Assembly: GCA_035553855.1 (NCBI GenBank)
Contig: DATMJO010000056.1
Location: forward strand, 1 to 54,845
Origin: JBBDYQ01 sp035553855
GTDB lineage: Bacteria > Actinomycetota > Thermoleophilia > Solirubrobacterales > Thermoleophilaceae
DNA length: 54,845 nt
Direction: 5' to 3'
Shown here: piece by piece, positions 14,955 through 23,592 of the stretch
Numbering within the stretch: the stretch's first letter is position 1
Layout: each line of letters starts with the position of its first letter
Program-made: the position numbers and the translations under genes
Notes under the pieces: model-generated
Databases searched by the model: none
The model's input: only the letters and a program-made list of their open reading frames with translations
Told to the model about the DNA's origin: nothing

Positions 14955-17900
14955 CGATCGCGGCGATCTGCCTGGCCGTGCGGTCGCAGAGATGCGGGAT
15001 GTCGAGCGCCGCGAAGTCCGCTCGTGCCGCGTCGAGCGCCCTGCGCGCTCCGTCCGCGTCGGCGGTGGCGAGAAGGTGCGCCTTGAGGAGTGTGCAGCGG
15101 GCCTGCTCGAGCGGGCGCCCGTAGCCCTCCCAGAGCGCCGCCGCCTCGTCGAGCATCCGCACTCCCTCCTCCGCGTCCTCGGAGGTCAGGCCCTTCGCCT
15201 CGAGCGCGGCCGCCTGCCCCGCCGGGTAGCGCAGCCGCTCGGCGAGGTTCCAGGCCTCCTGTGCCGCCTCGCGGGCGGCGTCGGTCTTGCCGGCCAGGTG
15301 GAGGACGAGCGCGCGCTCGGCCATCGCCTGGATCGACTGCGGGACGAAGCCGGCCCGCTCACAGAGGTCGAGCGCCTGGTCGAGCGCGGTGACGGCCGCG
15401 CCGAGCTCGTCGCGGTCGCGCAGGGTCATCGCGAGCGAGAAGAGCGCCGAGAAGCTGACCTCCGACCAGCCCGCCTGCTCCGCGAGCGCGTGGGCCTCGC
15501 GGCAATGCCGCTCTGCTGCCTCCCAGTTCCCGTCCCGCCACGCGAGCAGCCCGCGCAGCGCGAGCGGGAAGCACAGCTTCCCGACGAGGCCCTCGCGGTT
15601 GGCGAGCTCCTCGCTCGCGTCGGTGGCGGCTCGGGCTTCGTCCCAGTCGGCGCGCCAGGCTGCGAGCTGCGCGAGCTGCGCGTGCAGCTCGACCCGCGCC
15701 GGCAGGTCCCCGACCTGCTTGGCGAGCTCGAGGGCCTCCGTGTAGGCGGCGTTGGCCCCCGAGTGGTCGGCGTCGGAGATCTCGAGGTGGCGCCCCAGGG
15801 CGAGCAGCGCCCCGATCGTTCCCGCCTTGTCGGCCTCGCGCGCGAGCTCGACGGAGCGCTCCAGGTTCTCGCGGGCCTTCGTCATGTCGCCGATGCGGCC
15901 GAAGACGCGGCCGAAGATGCCGTGGGCGCGGCTTGCCGCCCGCGTCTCGCCGAGCCGCTCGGCCAGGCGCAGCGCCTTCTCCGAGGCGTAGACGGCCAGC
16001 ATGTTGTCGCCGGTGTGGAGATAGAGGGACGCCGCCTCCTCGTACAGGCGGACGAGCTCGATGCACGGCGGGCCGTCCTTCAGCAGGTTGATGCCCTTCT
16101 GGTAGTGCTCGATCGCCTTGCGGCGCTCGCCCTTGTGCCAGAGGCCGGCGCCGATCTTGCGATGGAGGTCGCCTACCCGGACGAGCTCCTCCTGGCGGCG
16201 ATGGTGCTCGAGGCACTCCTCCCACAGCTCGAGCGCGGCGTCGACCCGGCCCATCCGCAGGCAGACGTCGCCCTCCTTCTCGCTCACGGCGGCCATGAGG
16301 CCCTCGTCGGCTCCGTCCCGGCCGAGCTCCCGCGCGGAGCGGTAATGGGAGAGCGCCTCGGGGTTCGAGTACAGCGCCGCCGCGCCGTCGCCCGCCGCGA
16401 TCAGGAAGCGGAGCGCCCGCTGTTTCATCTCCGAGAGCTCGCCGGTCGGGATGCCGGCCTCGGAGCCGATCTGCGCGGCCCGCCCGTAGTGTTCGGCGAT
16501 CAGGCCCACGACCTCGTCGGTGCGGTCGCCCGCCTGCTCCTCGACGTAGGCGCCGACCTCGAAGTGCTTCCGCGAGCGGACGGCCTTCGGCAGCATCCCG
16601 TACGCCACGTCGCGGATCAGGACGTGGCGGAAGGCGTATTCGCGCTCGCCTGCCAGCCGCGCGCCGGCGCCGTCGCCTGGCACGACGATCTCCTTCTGCT
16701 GGAGCGAGGCGAGCGCACCCTGGAGGTCGCCTCCCTCCTCCCTGGCACCGGCGGCGAGCCAACCCTCCCAGAAGGTGCGGCCGACGACGGAGGCGTGCTG
16801 GACGAGCCTGCGCTCGAAGCGGTCGAGCGAGTCGAGCCGCGCGGCCAGCACGGCCTGCACGGTGTCCGGCAGACCCGCGTCGCCAGTGCCCCTGGAGCCC
16901 TGGTGGACGAGATGGACCATCTCCTCCACGAACAGCGGGTTGCCGCCGGAGCGGTCGGCGACCAGCGCGATCGCGTCCTCCGAGTGCCGCTCCGGCGGGA
17001 GCAGCGCCTCGGCCAGCCGGCGGGCCTCGACGCCCGTGAGCGGCTCGAGGAAGAGCGACGTGGCCGCCCTGCGGCCGCCGCCCCAGCTCGGCCTGCGCTC
17101 CAGCAGCTCGTCGCGAGCCAGGCAGACGATCAGGAGCGGGCCGCGCACCCACTGAGCCAGGAACTCGATCAGGTCGAGCATGCCGTCGTCGGCCCAGTGG
17201 ATGTCCTCGAACGCGAGCACGAGCGGCTCGCGGCGGGCCATCGCCTCGATGCCCCAGCGCACGGCCGAGAAGAACGCCTCGCGCATGCGCTGGGGGTCCT
17301 CGCGGTGGGCGTGGTCGGCGTCCTCGGGCGGCTCCATGCCGAGCATGCGGGCGATGAGGGCCGCCGTGCGGTCGGCGCCCTCCTCGGGCTTGAAGCCGCC
17401 CGAGGTCTCCGCGCCGAGCGTCTCCACGAAGCCTGAGAGCTTCTGCCACACGACCTCGGAGCTGTCGGCGTCGATGATCCCCGCTTCCCCGCGGATCACC
17501 TCGCCGAGCGCCCAGTAGGCGATCGCCGAGCCGTACGGCAGGCAGCGGCCCTGGCGGATGGTGGGCGACTCGTCGCGCAGCGAGAGCGACATCTCGAACT
17601 CGGTCATCAGGCGCGTCTTCCCGACGCCCGCCTCGCCGAAGATCGTGACGAGCTGCGGGCGGCCCTCGCGGGTCACCTGACCGAAGAGCGAGCCGAGCAG
17701 CTCGAGCTCGGAGTCGCGGCCGACGAGCGGCGACTCGGCCGAGGAGACCGAGCGCCGCGCGGGCTGGCGCGCGAGGAGGCCCTTCGCCTCCCACGCGGGC
17801 ACCGGCTCGGCCTTGCCCTTCAGGGTCAGCGGCTCGAGCTCCTCGTATGCGATCGCTCCGCTGGTCGCGCGGAAGGTGCGCTCGCCGACGGTCACCGTGC

Positions 17901-18561
17901 CGTGCCGCCCGGCGGACTGGAGACGGGAGGCGACGTTGACGGTGTCGCCGGTAACCGTGTACCCCGCTGAGCCGCCTACCGCGCCCGCGAGCACCTCGCC
18001 GGTGTTGAGCCCGACGCGCAGCGCGAAGGTGACGCCATGGGAGGCCTGCAGGTCGGTGTTGATCTCGGCCATGGCGTCCTGCATGCCGAGGGCGGCGCGG
18101 ACCGCCCGCTCGGCGTCGTCCTCGTGGGCCACGGGCGCGCCGAAGAGCGCCATCACGTTGTCGCCGATGTATTTGTCGACCGTGCCGCCGTAGCGCTCGA
18201 CCTCCTGGCCGAGCCGGTGGAGGCAGCGGTCCACGAGCGCCTTCACCGCCTCCGGGTCGAGTGTCTCCGCGACCGCGGTGTAGCCGGAGAGGTCGGCGAA
18301 CAGGACGGTCACCTGCCGGCGCTCCTCGGGGAGCGGCCCGTCTCCACCCGGCACGGCCGGCGCCGCCGAGGCCGGGCTCGAGCCGGGCGCGGGAGGAGGC
18401 GCCCCGCCGCCGAGCGGCGTGCCGCAGTCCATGCAGAATCTGGCCTGATCCGGAGGCTCGGCGCCGCAGTTCGGGCAGCGGCGGGCGAGCGCCTGCCCGC
18501 AGGACATGCAGAACTTCGCCTGCGCCGGGTTCCGGGCGCCGCAGTTGCCGCAGTCGATCAT
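14950..18561 (-). CDS. Zinc-ribbon / nucleotide cyclase / AAA ATPase / TPR signal protein
   Basis: About 1203 residues. Start taken at ATG 18561, because GGAGG lies eight bases upstream; GTG at 18576 is the alternative. Order: two zinc ribbons (CGNC...CMSCG and CPNC...CMDCG, residues about 4-52), class III adenylate/guanylate cyclase domain (about 85-260; metal aspartates in LFADLSGYT and YIGDNVMALFG; substrate region TGDTVNVASRLQ), an AAA/STAND ATPase with Walker A FGEAGVGKTRL, and about 500 residues of TPR-like helices. The whole resembles large STAND-type signalling proteins common in Actinobacteria. The signal and the output are not visible; it stands alone, convergent to the LytR_C gene and divergent from the phosphosulfolactate synthase gene. 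Confidence 0.9.
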   Translation of the reverse strand: MIDCGNCGARNPAQAKFCMSCGQALARRCPNCGAEPPDQARFCMDCGTPLGGGAPPPAPGSSPASAAPAVPGGDGPLPEERRQVTVLFADLSGYTAVAETLDPEAVKALVDRCLHRLGQEVERYGGTVDKYIGDNVMALFGAPVAHEDDAERAVRAALGMQDAMAEINTDLQASHGVTFALRVGLNTGEVLAGAVGGSAGYTVTGDTVNVASRLQSAGRHGTVTVGERTFRATSGAIAYEELEPLTLKGKAEPVPAWEAKGLLARQPARRSVSSAESPLVGRDSELELLGSLFGQVTREGRPQLVTIFGEAGVGKTRLMTEFEMSLSLRDESPTIRQGRCLPYGSAIAYWALGEVIRGEAGIIDADSSEVVWQKLSGFVETLGAETSGGFKPEEGADRTAALIARMLGMEPPEDADHAHREDPQRMREAFFSAVRWGIEAMARREPLVLAFEDIHWADDGMLDLIEFLAQWVRGPLLIVCLARDELLERRPSWGGGRRAATSLFLEPLTGVEARRLAEALLPPERHSEDAIALVADRSGGNPLFVEEMVHLVHQGSRGTGDAGLPDTVQAVLAARLDSLDRFERRLVQHASVVGRTFWEGWLAAGAREEGGDLQGALASLQQKEIVVPGDGAGARLAGEREYAFRHVLIRDVAYGMLPKAVRSRKHFEVGAYVEEQAGDRTDEVVGLIAEHYGRAAQIGSEAGIPTGELSEMKQRALRFLIAAGDGAAALYSNPEALSHYRSARELGRDGADEGLMAAVSEKEGDVCLRMGRVDAALELWEECLEHHRRQEELVRVGDLHRKIGAGLWHKGERRKAIEHYQKGINLLKDGPPCIELVRLYEEAASLYLHTGDNMLAVYASEKALRLAERLGETRAASRAHGIFGRVFGRIGDMTKARENLERSVELAREADKAGTIGALLALGRHLEISDADHSGANAAYTEALELAKQVGDLPARVELHAQLAQLAAWRADWDEARAATDASEELANREGLVGKLCFPLALRGLLAWRDGNWEAAERHCREAHALAEQAGWSEVSFSALFSLAMTLRDRDELGAAVTALDQALDLCERAGFVPQSIQAMAERALVLHLAGKTDAAREAAQEAWNLAERLRYPAGQAAALEAKGLTSEDAEEGVRMLDEAAALWEGYGRPLEQARCTLLKAHLLATADADGARRALDAARADFAALDIPHLCDRTARQIAAIG

Positions 18562-18635
18562 CCGCCCTGCCTCCACATACCTGAGATTAACGCCGGAATC
18601 GCCGTCCCGCGCCCCCTGAGTGTACGGTCCGGCCG

Positions 18636-19394
18636 GTGCCGTTCCTGGATCTTCCCTCCCGCCCCGGCAAGCCCCGCCAGACCGGGGTCACGCACGTGAT
18701 CGACACGGGCCTCTCGACCGTGGAGGTCGAGGGGCATCTGCGCTCGGCGGGCGACTACGCGGACATCGTGCGGCTCGGCTGGGGGACCGCGTACGTCACG
18801 CGGGACCTCGCCCAGAAGCTCGACTGCTATCGCTCGTTCGGGGTCCCCGTGATGCTCGGCGGCACCCTCACGGAGCTCGCGTGGCTGAGGGGGCGGGTGG
18901 ACGGCTTGCGCTCCTGGCTCGCGGAGCTGGGCATCGAGCACGTCGAGGTGTCGAGCGGGACGGTCGCGATCCCCCCTGAGGAGAAGCTGGAGCTGATCCG
19001 CTCGCTCGCCGTCGACTTCACGGTCTTCGCCGAGGTGGGGGAGAAGGACCCCCACGCGCTGATGGCGCCGTATCGCTGGGTGGAGTCGATCCGCGAGGCG
19101 CTCGCGGCGGGCGCGGTGCAGGTGATCTGCGAGGGCCGCGCCACGGGCGACGCCGGCATGTACCGGCCCGACGGCGAGGCGCGGACGGGACTGATCGACG
19201 AGATCGCGCATGACGTCGATGTCGAGCGGCTCGTGTTCGAGGCGCCCCAGAAGCACCAGCAGGTCTGGTTCCTCGAGCGCTTCGGCGCGGGCGTGAACCT
19301 CGGCAACGTGCTCTTCCGCGACCTGATCTCGCTCGAGACGCTGCGGCTCGGCCTGCGGGCCGACACGCTGCCGCTCTTCCACAAGCCGGCGTGA
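18636..19394 (+). CDS. Phosphosulfolactate synthase (ComA-like)
   Basis: 252 residues, essentially the ComA family length; GTG start. The family adds sulfite to phosphoenolpyruvate to form (R)-phosphosulfolactate, first step of one coenzyme M route and of sulfolactate formation; TIM-barrel, Mg-dependent. Seen: VIDTGLSTVEVEGHLRSAG, DIVRLGWGTAYVT, VMLGGTLTELA, HVEVSSGTVAIP, VFAEVGEKDP, CEGRATGDAGMYRPDGEAR and NLGNVLFRDLISLETLR, which follow the family pattern through the barrel strands. The last four bases (GTGA) overlap the start of a histidine phosphatase gene, implying coupled translation and possibly consecutive reactions. Members with altered substrate are known in spore-formers, so sulfite use is likely but not proven. 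Confidence 0.85.
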   Translation: MPFLDLPSRPGKPRQTGVTHVIDTGLSTVEVEGHLRSAGDYADIVRLGWGTAYVTRDLAQKLDCYRSFGVPVMLGGTLTELAWLRGRVDGLRSWLAELGIEHVEVSSGTVAIPPEEKLELIRSLAVDFTVFAEVGEKDPHALMAPYRWVESIREALAAGAVQVICEGRATGDAGMYRPDGEARTGLIDEIAHDVDVERLVFEAPQKHQQVWFLERFGAGVNLGNVLFRDLISLETLRLGLRADTLPLFHKPA

Positions 19395-19945
19395 GCGCGG
19401 GCATCCTGCTCGCCCGCCACGGCGAGACCGACTGGAACGTGCCGCCCCAGCGCGTCATGGGCTCGACGGACATCGCGCTGAACGGGCGCGGTCGCGATCA
19501 GGCGCGCGAGCTCGCCGCCCGCGTGGCGGGCGAGGGGATCGCGGCCGTGTGGTCGAGCGGTCTCGTGCGGGCGCGCGAGACGGCCGCGATCGTGGCGGGC
19601 GCGCTCGGGCTGGAGGCGGCCTCGGATCCCCGGCTCGACGAGTCCGCCCGCGGCGCCTGGGAGGGACGGCGGATGGACGAGATCGAGCGGGAGGACCCGG
19701 AGGCGTGGAGGAGCTGGCGCCGGGCCGGCCCCGCCTTCCGCTTTCCGGGCGGCGAGTCGCTCGCCGAGCACTCGGAACGGGTCGAGGCCGCCCTGGCGGA
19801 GATCGCCCAGGGCCCGCTGCCGGCCCTCGTGGTCTGCCACGGCGGCACGATCCGCGTCGCCGTCGCGGCCCGCTCCGCGCGCGGCCTCGCCGCATTCCAC
19901 GAGCTGGCGGTGCCGAACGCGGCGGTCGTCCGGCTCGCGGGTTAG
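19391..19945 (+). CDS. Histidine phosphatase (phosphoglycerate mutase-like)
   Basis: 184 residues, GTG start overlapping the ComA-like stop by four bases. The RHG motif LLARHGETDWN (phosphohistidine donor His in RHG) is at residues about 6-16; the second catalytic His is in VVCHGGTIR near 152, and SGLVRARETA carries the phosphate-binding Arg. The size fits a phosphatase (CobC/PhoE/GpmB-like) rather than a true mutase. Because it is fused translationally to the phosphosulfolactate synthase gene, and the next step of that pathway is removal of phosphate from phosphosulfolactate (ComB, an unrelated enzyme), it is a candidate for that role. This is inference. Confidence 0.9.
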   Translation: MSAGILLARHGETDWNVPPQRVMGSTDIALNGRGRDQARELAARVAGEGIAAVWSSGLVRARETAAIVAGALGLEAASDPRLDESARGAWEGRRMDEIEREDPEAWRSWRRAGPAFRFPGGESLAEHSERVEAALAEIAQGPLPALVVCHGGTIRVAVAARSARGLAAFHELAVPNAAVVRLAG

Positions 19946-20100
19946 AGGAGCCCCCTGCGCCAGCACGAGCGGCGGTTGCGCAACGCCCGGAGGATCTTGC
20001 TCCCGCGCCGGAGGGCGGCCTCCTCGAACGGGATCCAGTGGCGGAGCTCCCATTCCTCGGCCGGGAGGTGCCCGTGCGGCGCGCCTCTACACGGGGTCCC
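19942..20100 (-). other. Possible remnant of a small minus-strand gene
   Basis: Reading leftwards to a stop at 19942, one frame gives a protein-like stretch: HLPAEEWELRHW, IPFEEAALRRGS, ALRNRRSCWRRG. It has a balanced composition unlike the shadow frames around it. No ATG, GTG or TTG is found in this frame at a sensible distance; an ATG at 20126 is in a different frame. It may be a truncated or frameshifted small gene, or chance. Confidence 0.25.
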
Positions 20101-20200
20101 CCGAGCATCGGGCGAGCGTAGGTCATCGGCCGCGGGCCGCGCCGGTCGACCGGGCGCGATGATCGCGCCCCATGCCCGCTGCCTCACCCAGTCCAAGGGT

Positions 20201-22033
20201 ATGGAAGATCGACGGATACCGTTGCGGGCCGTGTCTGCGCTGGTACTCGTCCGGATCGTCTTCGGGGCGCTCGTCGTCGCCACCTTCGGGGCGTTCTTCG
20301 TGACGCAGCGGCTCAAGACCTCGACTCCGGTCGTGGAGCGCGTCTTCTTCCACCAGTACGTCTCGCCCAACGGAGACGGGCGCAAGGACCGGGTCCGCAT
20401 GCGCTTCGACCTCCCCGAGGACGATCGCGTCACCGTCGAGGTCGTGGACGAGCGGGGCGAGTCCGTCCGCGAGCTCGCCGAGGACGTGCCGCGCGGCGTG
20501 GACCGGGCCGGGCTCCGCTGGCGGGGTGCGTCGGGCATCGTCGTCTGGGACGGCCGCGACGACGCCGGCCGCACCGCTCCCGACGGGATCTACCGCCTGC
20601 GCGTCACCCTGCGCGGCGAGGGCCGCGCCGTCACGGCCCCGCGCGAGCTCACGCTCGACACCGCCCCGCCGCGGCCGGCCGTCGTGGCGGTGAGCCCGCC
20701 GACGTTCGTGCCCGGCGCCGCCGGGGGACGCGGGCGCGTGCGGATCCGCTACCGGGGCCCGCAGGACCCGGCGCCGCTGTTTCGCGTGTACCGCACCGAC
20801 GTCGGCGGCCGCTCGCCCGAGCTCGTCGCGGCCTTCCGCGGCCCGCGCTTCCGCGAGACGGCCGAGTGGGACGGCTCGACGAGTGCGGGCACGCCCGCGC
20901 CCGACGGCGTCTACGCGTTCGCGGTGACGGTTCAGGACAAGGCGGGGAACCGCGGCAGCGCGCCGGCGGTCCTCCCGCCCACGCGCCGGGCCGCGCTGGA
21001 GCGCACCGGCGCCTCGATCCGCTACCTGAGCGCGTCCGGGCCGCTCGTCCCGGTGAGGGCGGGCGCGGTCGCCCAGATCGCGATCGGCCCCATAGACAGG
21101 CGCCTTCGCTGGACGCTGCGGCGGGCAGGCGCGCCTCGCGCGATCGCCCGCGGCCAGGCCCGCGGCCGCGCGTTCGGCGTGCGCGTGCCCTCCGATGCCC
21201 GCACCGGCGTCTATTACCTCGGCGTCCGCGGCGGCGGCCGGACGGGAACCGTTCCGCTCGTCGTGCGCGGCCGTGGCCGTGGCCGCGTGCTCGTGGTGCT
21301 GCCCGCCGTGACCTGGCAGGGCCTCAACCCGGCTGACGACGATCGCGACGGGTTCCCCGACACGCTCGAGGTGAGCGCCACCGTGGGCGCGAGCCGGGGC
21401 TTCGCCCGCGCCGCCCTCCCTGCCGGCGTCCGCCGCGACGTCGCGCCGCTTCTGCGGCTGCTCGAGCGCCGCAGGCTCGCGTACGACATCACGACCGACC
21501 TGGCCCTCGCCCGCGGGGAGGGCCCGCGGATCGGCGGCCGTCCCGGGGTCATGTTCCCCGGAGGCGCGCGCTGGTTCCCGGAGGAGGCGGGATCCCGTCT
21601 GCGCGAGTACGTCGAGGGTGGTGGCCGCGTGGCCTGGTTCGGCACCGACGCCTTCCGCCGCCGCGTCACGGTCGGCGCCGAGGAGCTGCTCGACCCGAGC
21701 GCGCCGGAGGTCCGAAACCTCTTCGGTGAGGCCGCGGCGCCCAAGCAGCTCGAGGAGACCTCGCTCGTCGTCGACACCGACCGCATCGGGATGTTCCGCG
21801 GCACCGACGGCTTCATCGGGCTCTTCTCGGCCGTGGAGGACTCGCGAGCGCTTGCTCCCGGGACTCGCGTCGTCGCGGCCGCCGGCGCCCAGGGCGCCAC
21901 GGGCTTCATCGCCTACCGCCTCGGCGACGGCCTCGTCGTCCGAGTGGGCGCGCCGGGGTGGGCCCGGCAGGTCTTCTCCCGGCCCGAGGTCGGGCGCGTG
22001 ACCGAGCGCATCTGGGAGCTGCTCGCCCGGTGA
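20201..22033 (+). CDS. Membrane-anchored protein with FlgD-like Ig repeats and a dimethylformamidase-beta-like C-terminal domain
   Basis: 610 residues from ATG 20201. One N-terminal signal anchor (about 10-32). Two FlgD/Ig-like modules follow: the first with SPNGDGRKDRVRMRF and WDGRDDAGRTAPDGIYRLRV, the second with WDGSTSAGTPAPDGVYAFAV and DKAGNRGSAP; this is the fold that shapes secreted or cell-surface proteins. The last 250 residues (VLVVLPAVTWQGLNPADDDRDGFPD, later YVEGGGRVAWFGTDAF) resemble the N,N-dimethylformamidase beta-subunit-like domain, a glutamine-amidotransferase-like Rossmann fold, often found in surface proteins without known activity. Its GTGA end overlaps the O-antigen ligase start, so it probably serves surface polysaccharide assembly. 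Function unknown. Confidence 0.75.
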   Translation: MEDRRIPLRAVSALVLVRIVFGALVVATFGAFFVTQRLKTSTPVVERVFFHQYVSPNGDGRKDRVRMRFDLPEDDRVTVEVVDERGESVRELAEDVPRGVDRAGLRWRGASGIVVWDGRDDAGRTAPDGIYRLRVTLRGEGRAVTAPRELTLDTAPPRPAVVAVSPPTFVPGAAGGRGRVRIRYRGPQDPAPLFRVYRTDVGGRSPELVAAFRGPRFRETAEWDGSTSAGTPAPDGVYAFAVTVQDKAGNRGSAPAVLPPTRRAALERTGASIRYLSASGPLVPVRAGAVAQIAIGPIDRRLRWTLRRAGAPRAIARGQARGRAFGVRVPSDARTGVYYLGVRGGGRTGTVPLVVRGRGRGRVLVVLPAVTWQGLNPADDDRDGFPDTLEVSATVGASRGFARAALPAGVRRDVAPLLRLLERRRLAYDITTDLALARGEGPRIGGRPGVMFPGGARWFPEEAGSRLREYVEGGGRVAWFGTDAFRRRVTVGAEELLDPSAPEVRNLFGEAAAPKQLEETSLVVDTDRIGMFRGTDGFIGLFSAVEDSRALAPGTRVVAAAGAQGATGFIAYRLGDGLVVRVGAPGWARQVFSRPEVGRVTERIWELLAR

Positions 22034-23592
22034 ACGGCGCTCTCGCCGTGGCGCAGATCGTGCGCGAGGCCGGCATCGTCGCTGCCGCGCTGGCCACGGC
22101 CGGCGCGTTCGTGCTCCGCGACCCGCGGCTCCGCGCCGGCTCGCTCGTGGTCGCGCTCGCGCTCGTTCCCGTGCTGCTCCTAGGGGAGCTCTGGGACAGC
22201 GAGCAGATCGAGCCGTTGCGCGATCGCCCCGCCGTGGCGCTCGCGGCCGCGGCCGCCGGCCTCGCCGTCGTGTGTGCCCTCGCGACGGCGCTCACCAGGC
22301 GACCGGCCGCGTTCCCGCTGCTCGTCGTGGCGGCGCTCCCCTTCCGGGTCCCGGTCGAGGTCGGAGGCGACAGCGCGAACCTGCTGGTGCCGCTCTACCT
22401 CGTCATCGGCGCAGGGGGCGTCGCCTACGCCTGGACCCGGATGCGCGGGGACGGGGAACATGAGCGCCAGGCCTCGCGCGCCGAGCTGGCCCTGCTCGCC
22501 GCCGTCGTGCTCTACGCCGTGCAGGCGGCCTACTCGGAGGATTTCGAGCAGGCGCTCGAGAACGTCGTCTTCTTCTACGTCCCGTTCGCGCTGCTCCTGC
22601 GGCTGCTCGTGGAGGTCGAATGGACGCGCAGGCTCGTGCTCGCCTGCCTCGGCCTCGCCGCCTCGCTCGCCGTCGTGTTCGCCGGCATCGGCTTCTGGGA
22701 GTACGGCACGAGACATCTGCTGTGGAATCCGAAGGTGGTCGCCTCGAACCAGTTCGAGAGCTACTTCCGGGTCAACTCGCTCTTCTTCGACCCGAACATC
22801 TACGGCCGCTTCCTCGCGATCGTGATGATCGGCCTCGCGGCGCTCATGCTCTGGGCGCGGGAGCGTCGCACCGTGCTGGGAGTGGCGCTCGTCCTCGCCG
22901 TTCTCTGGGCCGGGCTCGTGCTCACGTTCTCGCAGTCGAGCTTCGCGGCGCTCCTCACCGGCCTGGCCGTCCTCGCCGCGCTGCGCTGGGGCCTGCGGCC
23001 CGTCCTCGCGGTCGCCGGCGCGGCGGCCGCAGCGGTGCTCGTCGTGCTGGTCGCGGCGCCGGGGGCCCTCGACGTGGACCTGGGCTCGCAGCGCTCGCTC
23101 GACGACGCGACGAGCGGGCGCGCTTCGCTGATGCGCGGCGGGGTGGAGATGTTCGCCGACCGCCCGCTGGGCGGCTTCGGCTCGGGGTCGTTCGCCGGTG
23201 TGTTCCGCGAGCGGGAGGAGGTCAGCTCGGAGCAGGCGGCCTCGGCGTCGCACACGATCCCGATCACCGTCGCCGCTGAGCAGGGGCTGCCGGGCCTCGC
23301 CGCCTATCTCGCCGTCCTCGCCGCCGCGGCCACGGCACTCTTCGGCGGGCTGTCGGGGCTGCGCCCGCTGCGCAGCCGCCGCGCTCGCCCTGAGTCCGAG
23401 CGGGGCCCGCCGGCCGAGCTCGTGGCGCGCGGCGCCGTGGCCGCCGCCTACACCGCGCTCGTGCTGCACACGCTGCTCTACGCGGCGTTCCTCGAGGATC
23501 CGCTCAGCTGGACCCTGATCGGGATCGGGATCGGCCTCTCCGCGACCGCTCCTTCTTCGGCTCGAACGCGTACAGGCTCGAATAGCCCGTGA
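22030..23592 (+). CDS. O-antigen ligase family (Wzy/WaaL-like) membrane protein
   Basis: 520 residues from a GTG that overlaps the previous stop by four bases. About 11-12 hydrophobic segments and one large external loop. The Wzy_C signature region is seen around VLTFSQSSFAALLTG and, after the loop, RASLMRGGVEMFADRPLGGFGSGSF followed by SASHTIPITVAAEQGLPGL, which includes the conserved H of the loop. These proteins polymerise or ligate lipid-linked oligosaccharide at the external face. The C-terminal 30 residues are in a segment that overlaps, by 89 bases, the 3' end of the convergent beta-propeller gene. Confidence 0.87.
   Translation: MNGALAVAQIVREAGIVAAALATAGAFVLRDPRLRAGSLVVALALVPVLLLGELWDSEQIEPLRDRPAVALAAAAAGLAVVCALATALTRRPAAFPLLVVAALPFRVPVEVGGDSANLLVPLYLVIGAGGVAYAWTRMRGDGEHERQASRAELALLAAVVLYAVQAAYSEDFEQALENVVFFYVPFALLLRLLVEVEWTRRLVLACLGLAASLAVVFAGIGFWEYGTRHLLWNPKVVASNQFESYFRVNSLFFDPNIYGRFLAIVMIGLAALMLWARERRTVLGVALVLAVLWAGLVLTFSQSSFAALLTGLAVLAALRWGLRPVLAVAGAAAAAVLVVLVAAPGALDVDLGSQRSLDDATSGRASLMRGGVEMFADRPLGGFGSGSFAGVFREREEVSSEQAASASHTIPITVAAEQGLPGLAAYLAVLAAAATALFGGLSGLRPLRSRRARPESERGPPAELVARGAVAAAYTALVLHTLLYAAFLEDPLSWTLIGIGIGLSATAPSSARTRTGSNSP

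Noticed and set aside
14992..17436. Long open frame antisense to the cyclase/TPR gene
   Set aside because: Composition is an artefact of GC-rich third positions; no domain motif, whereas the opposite strand encodes a clear multi-domain protein.
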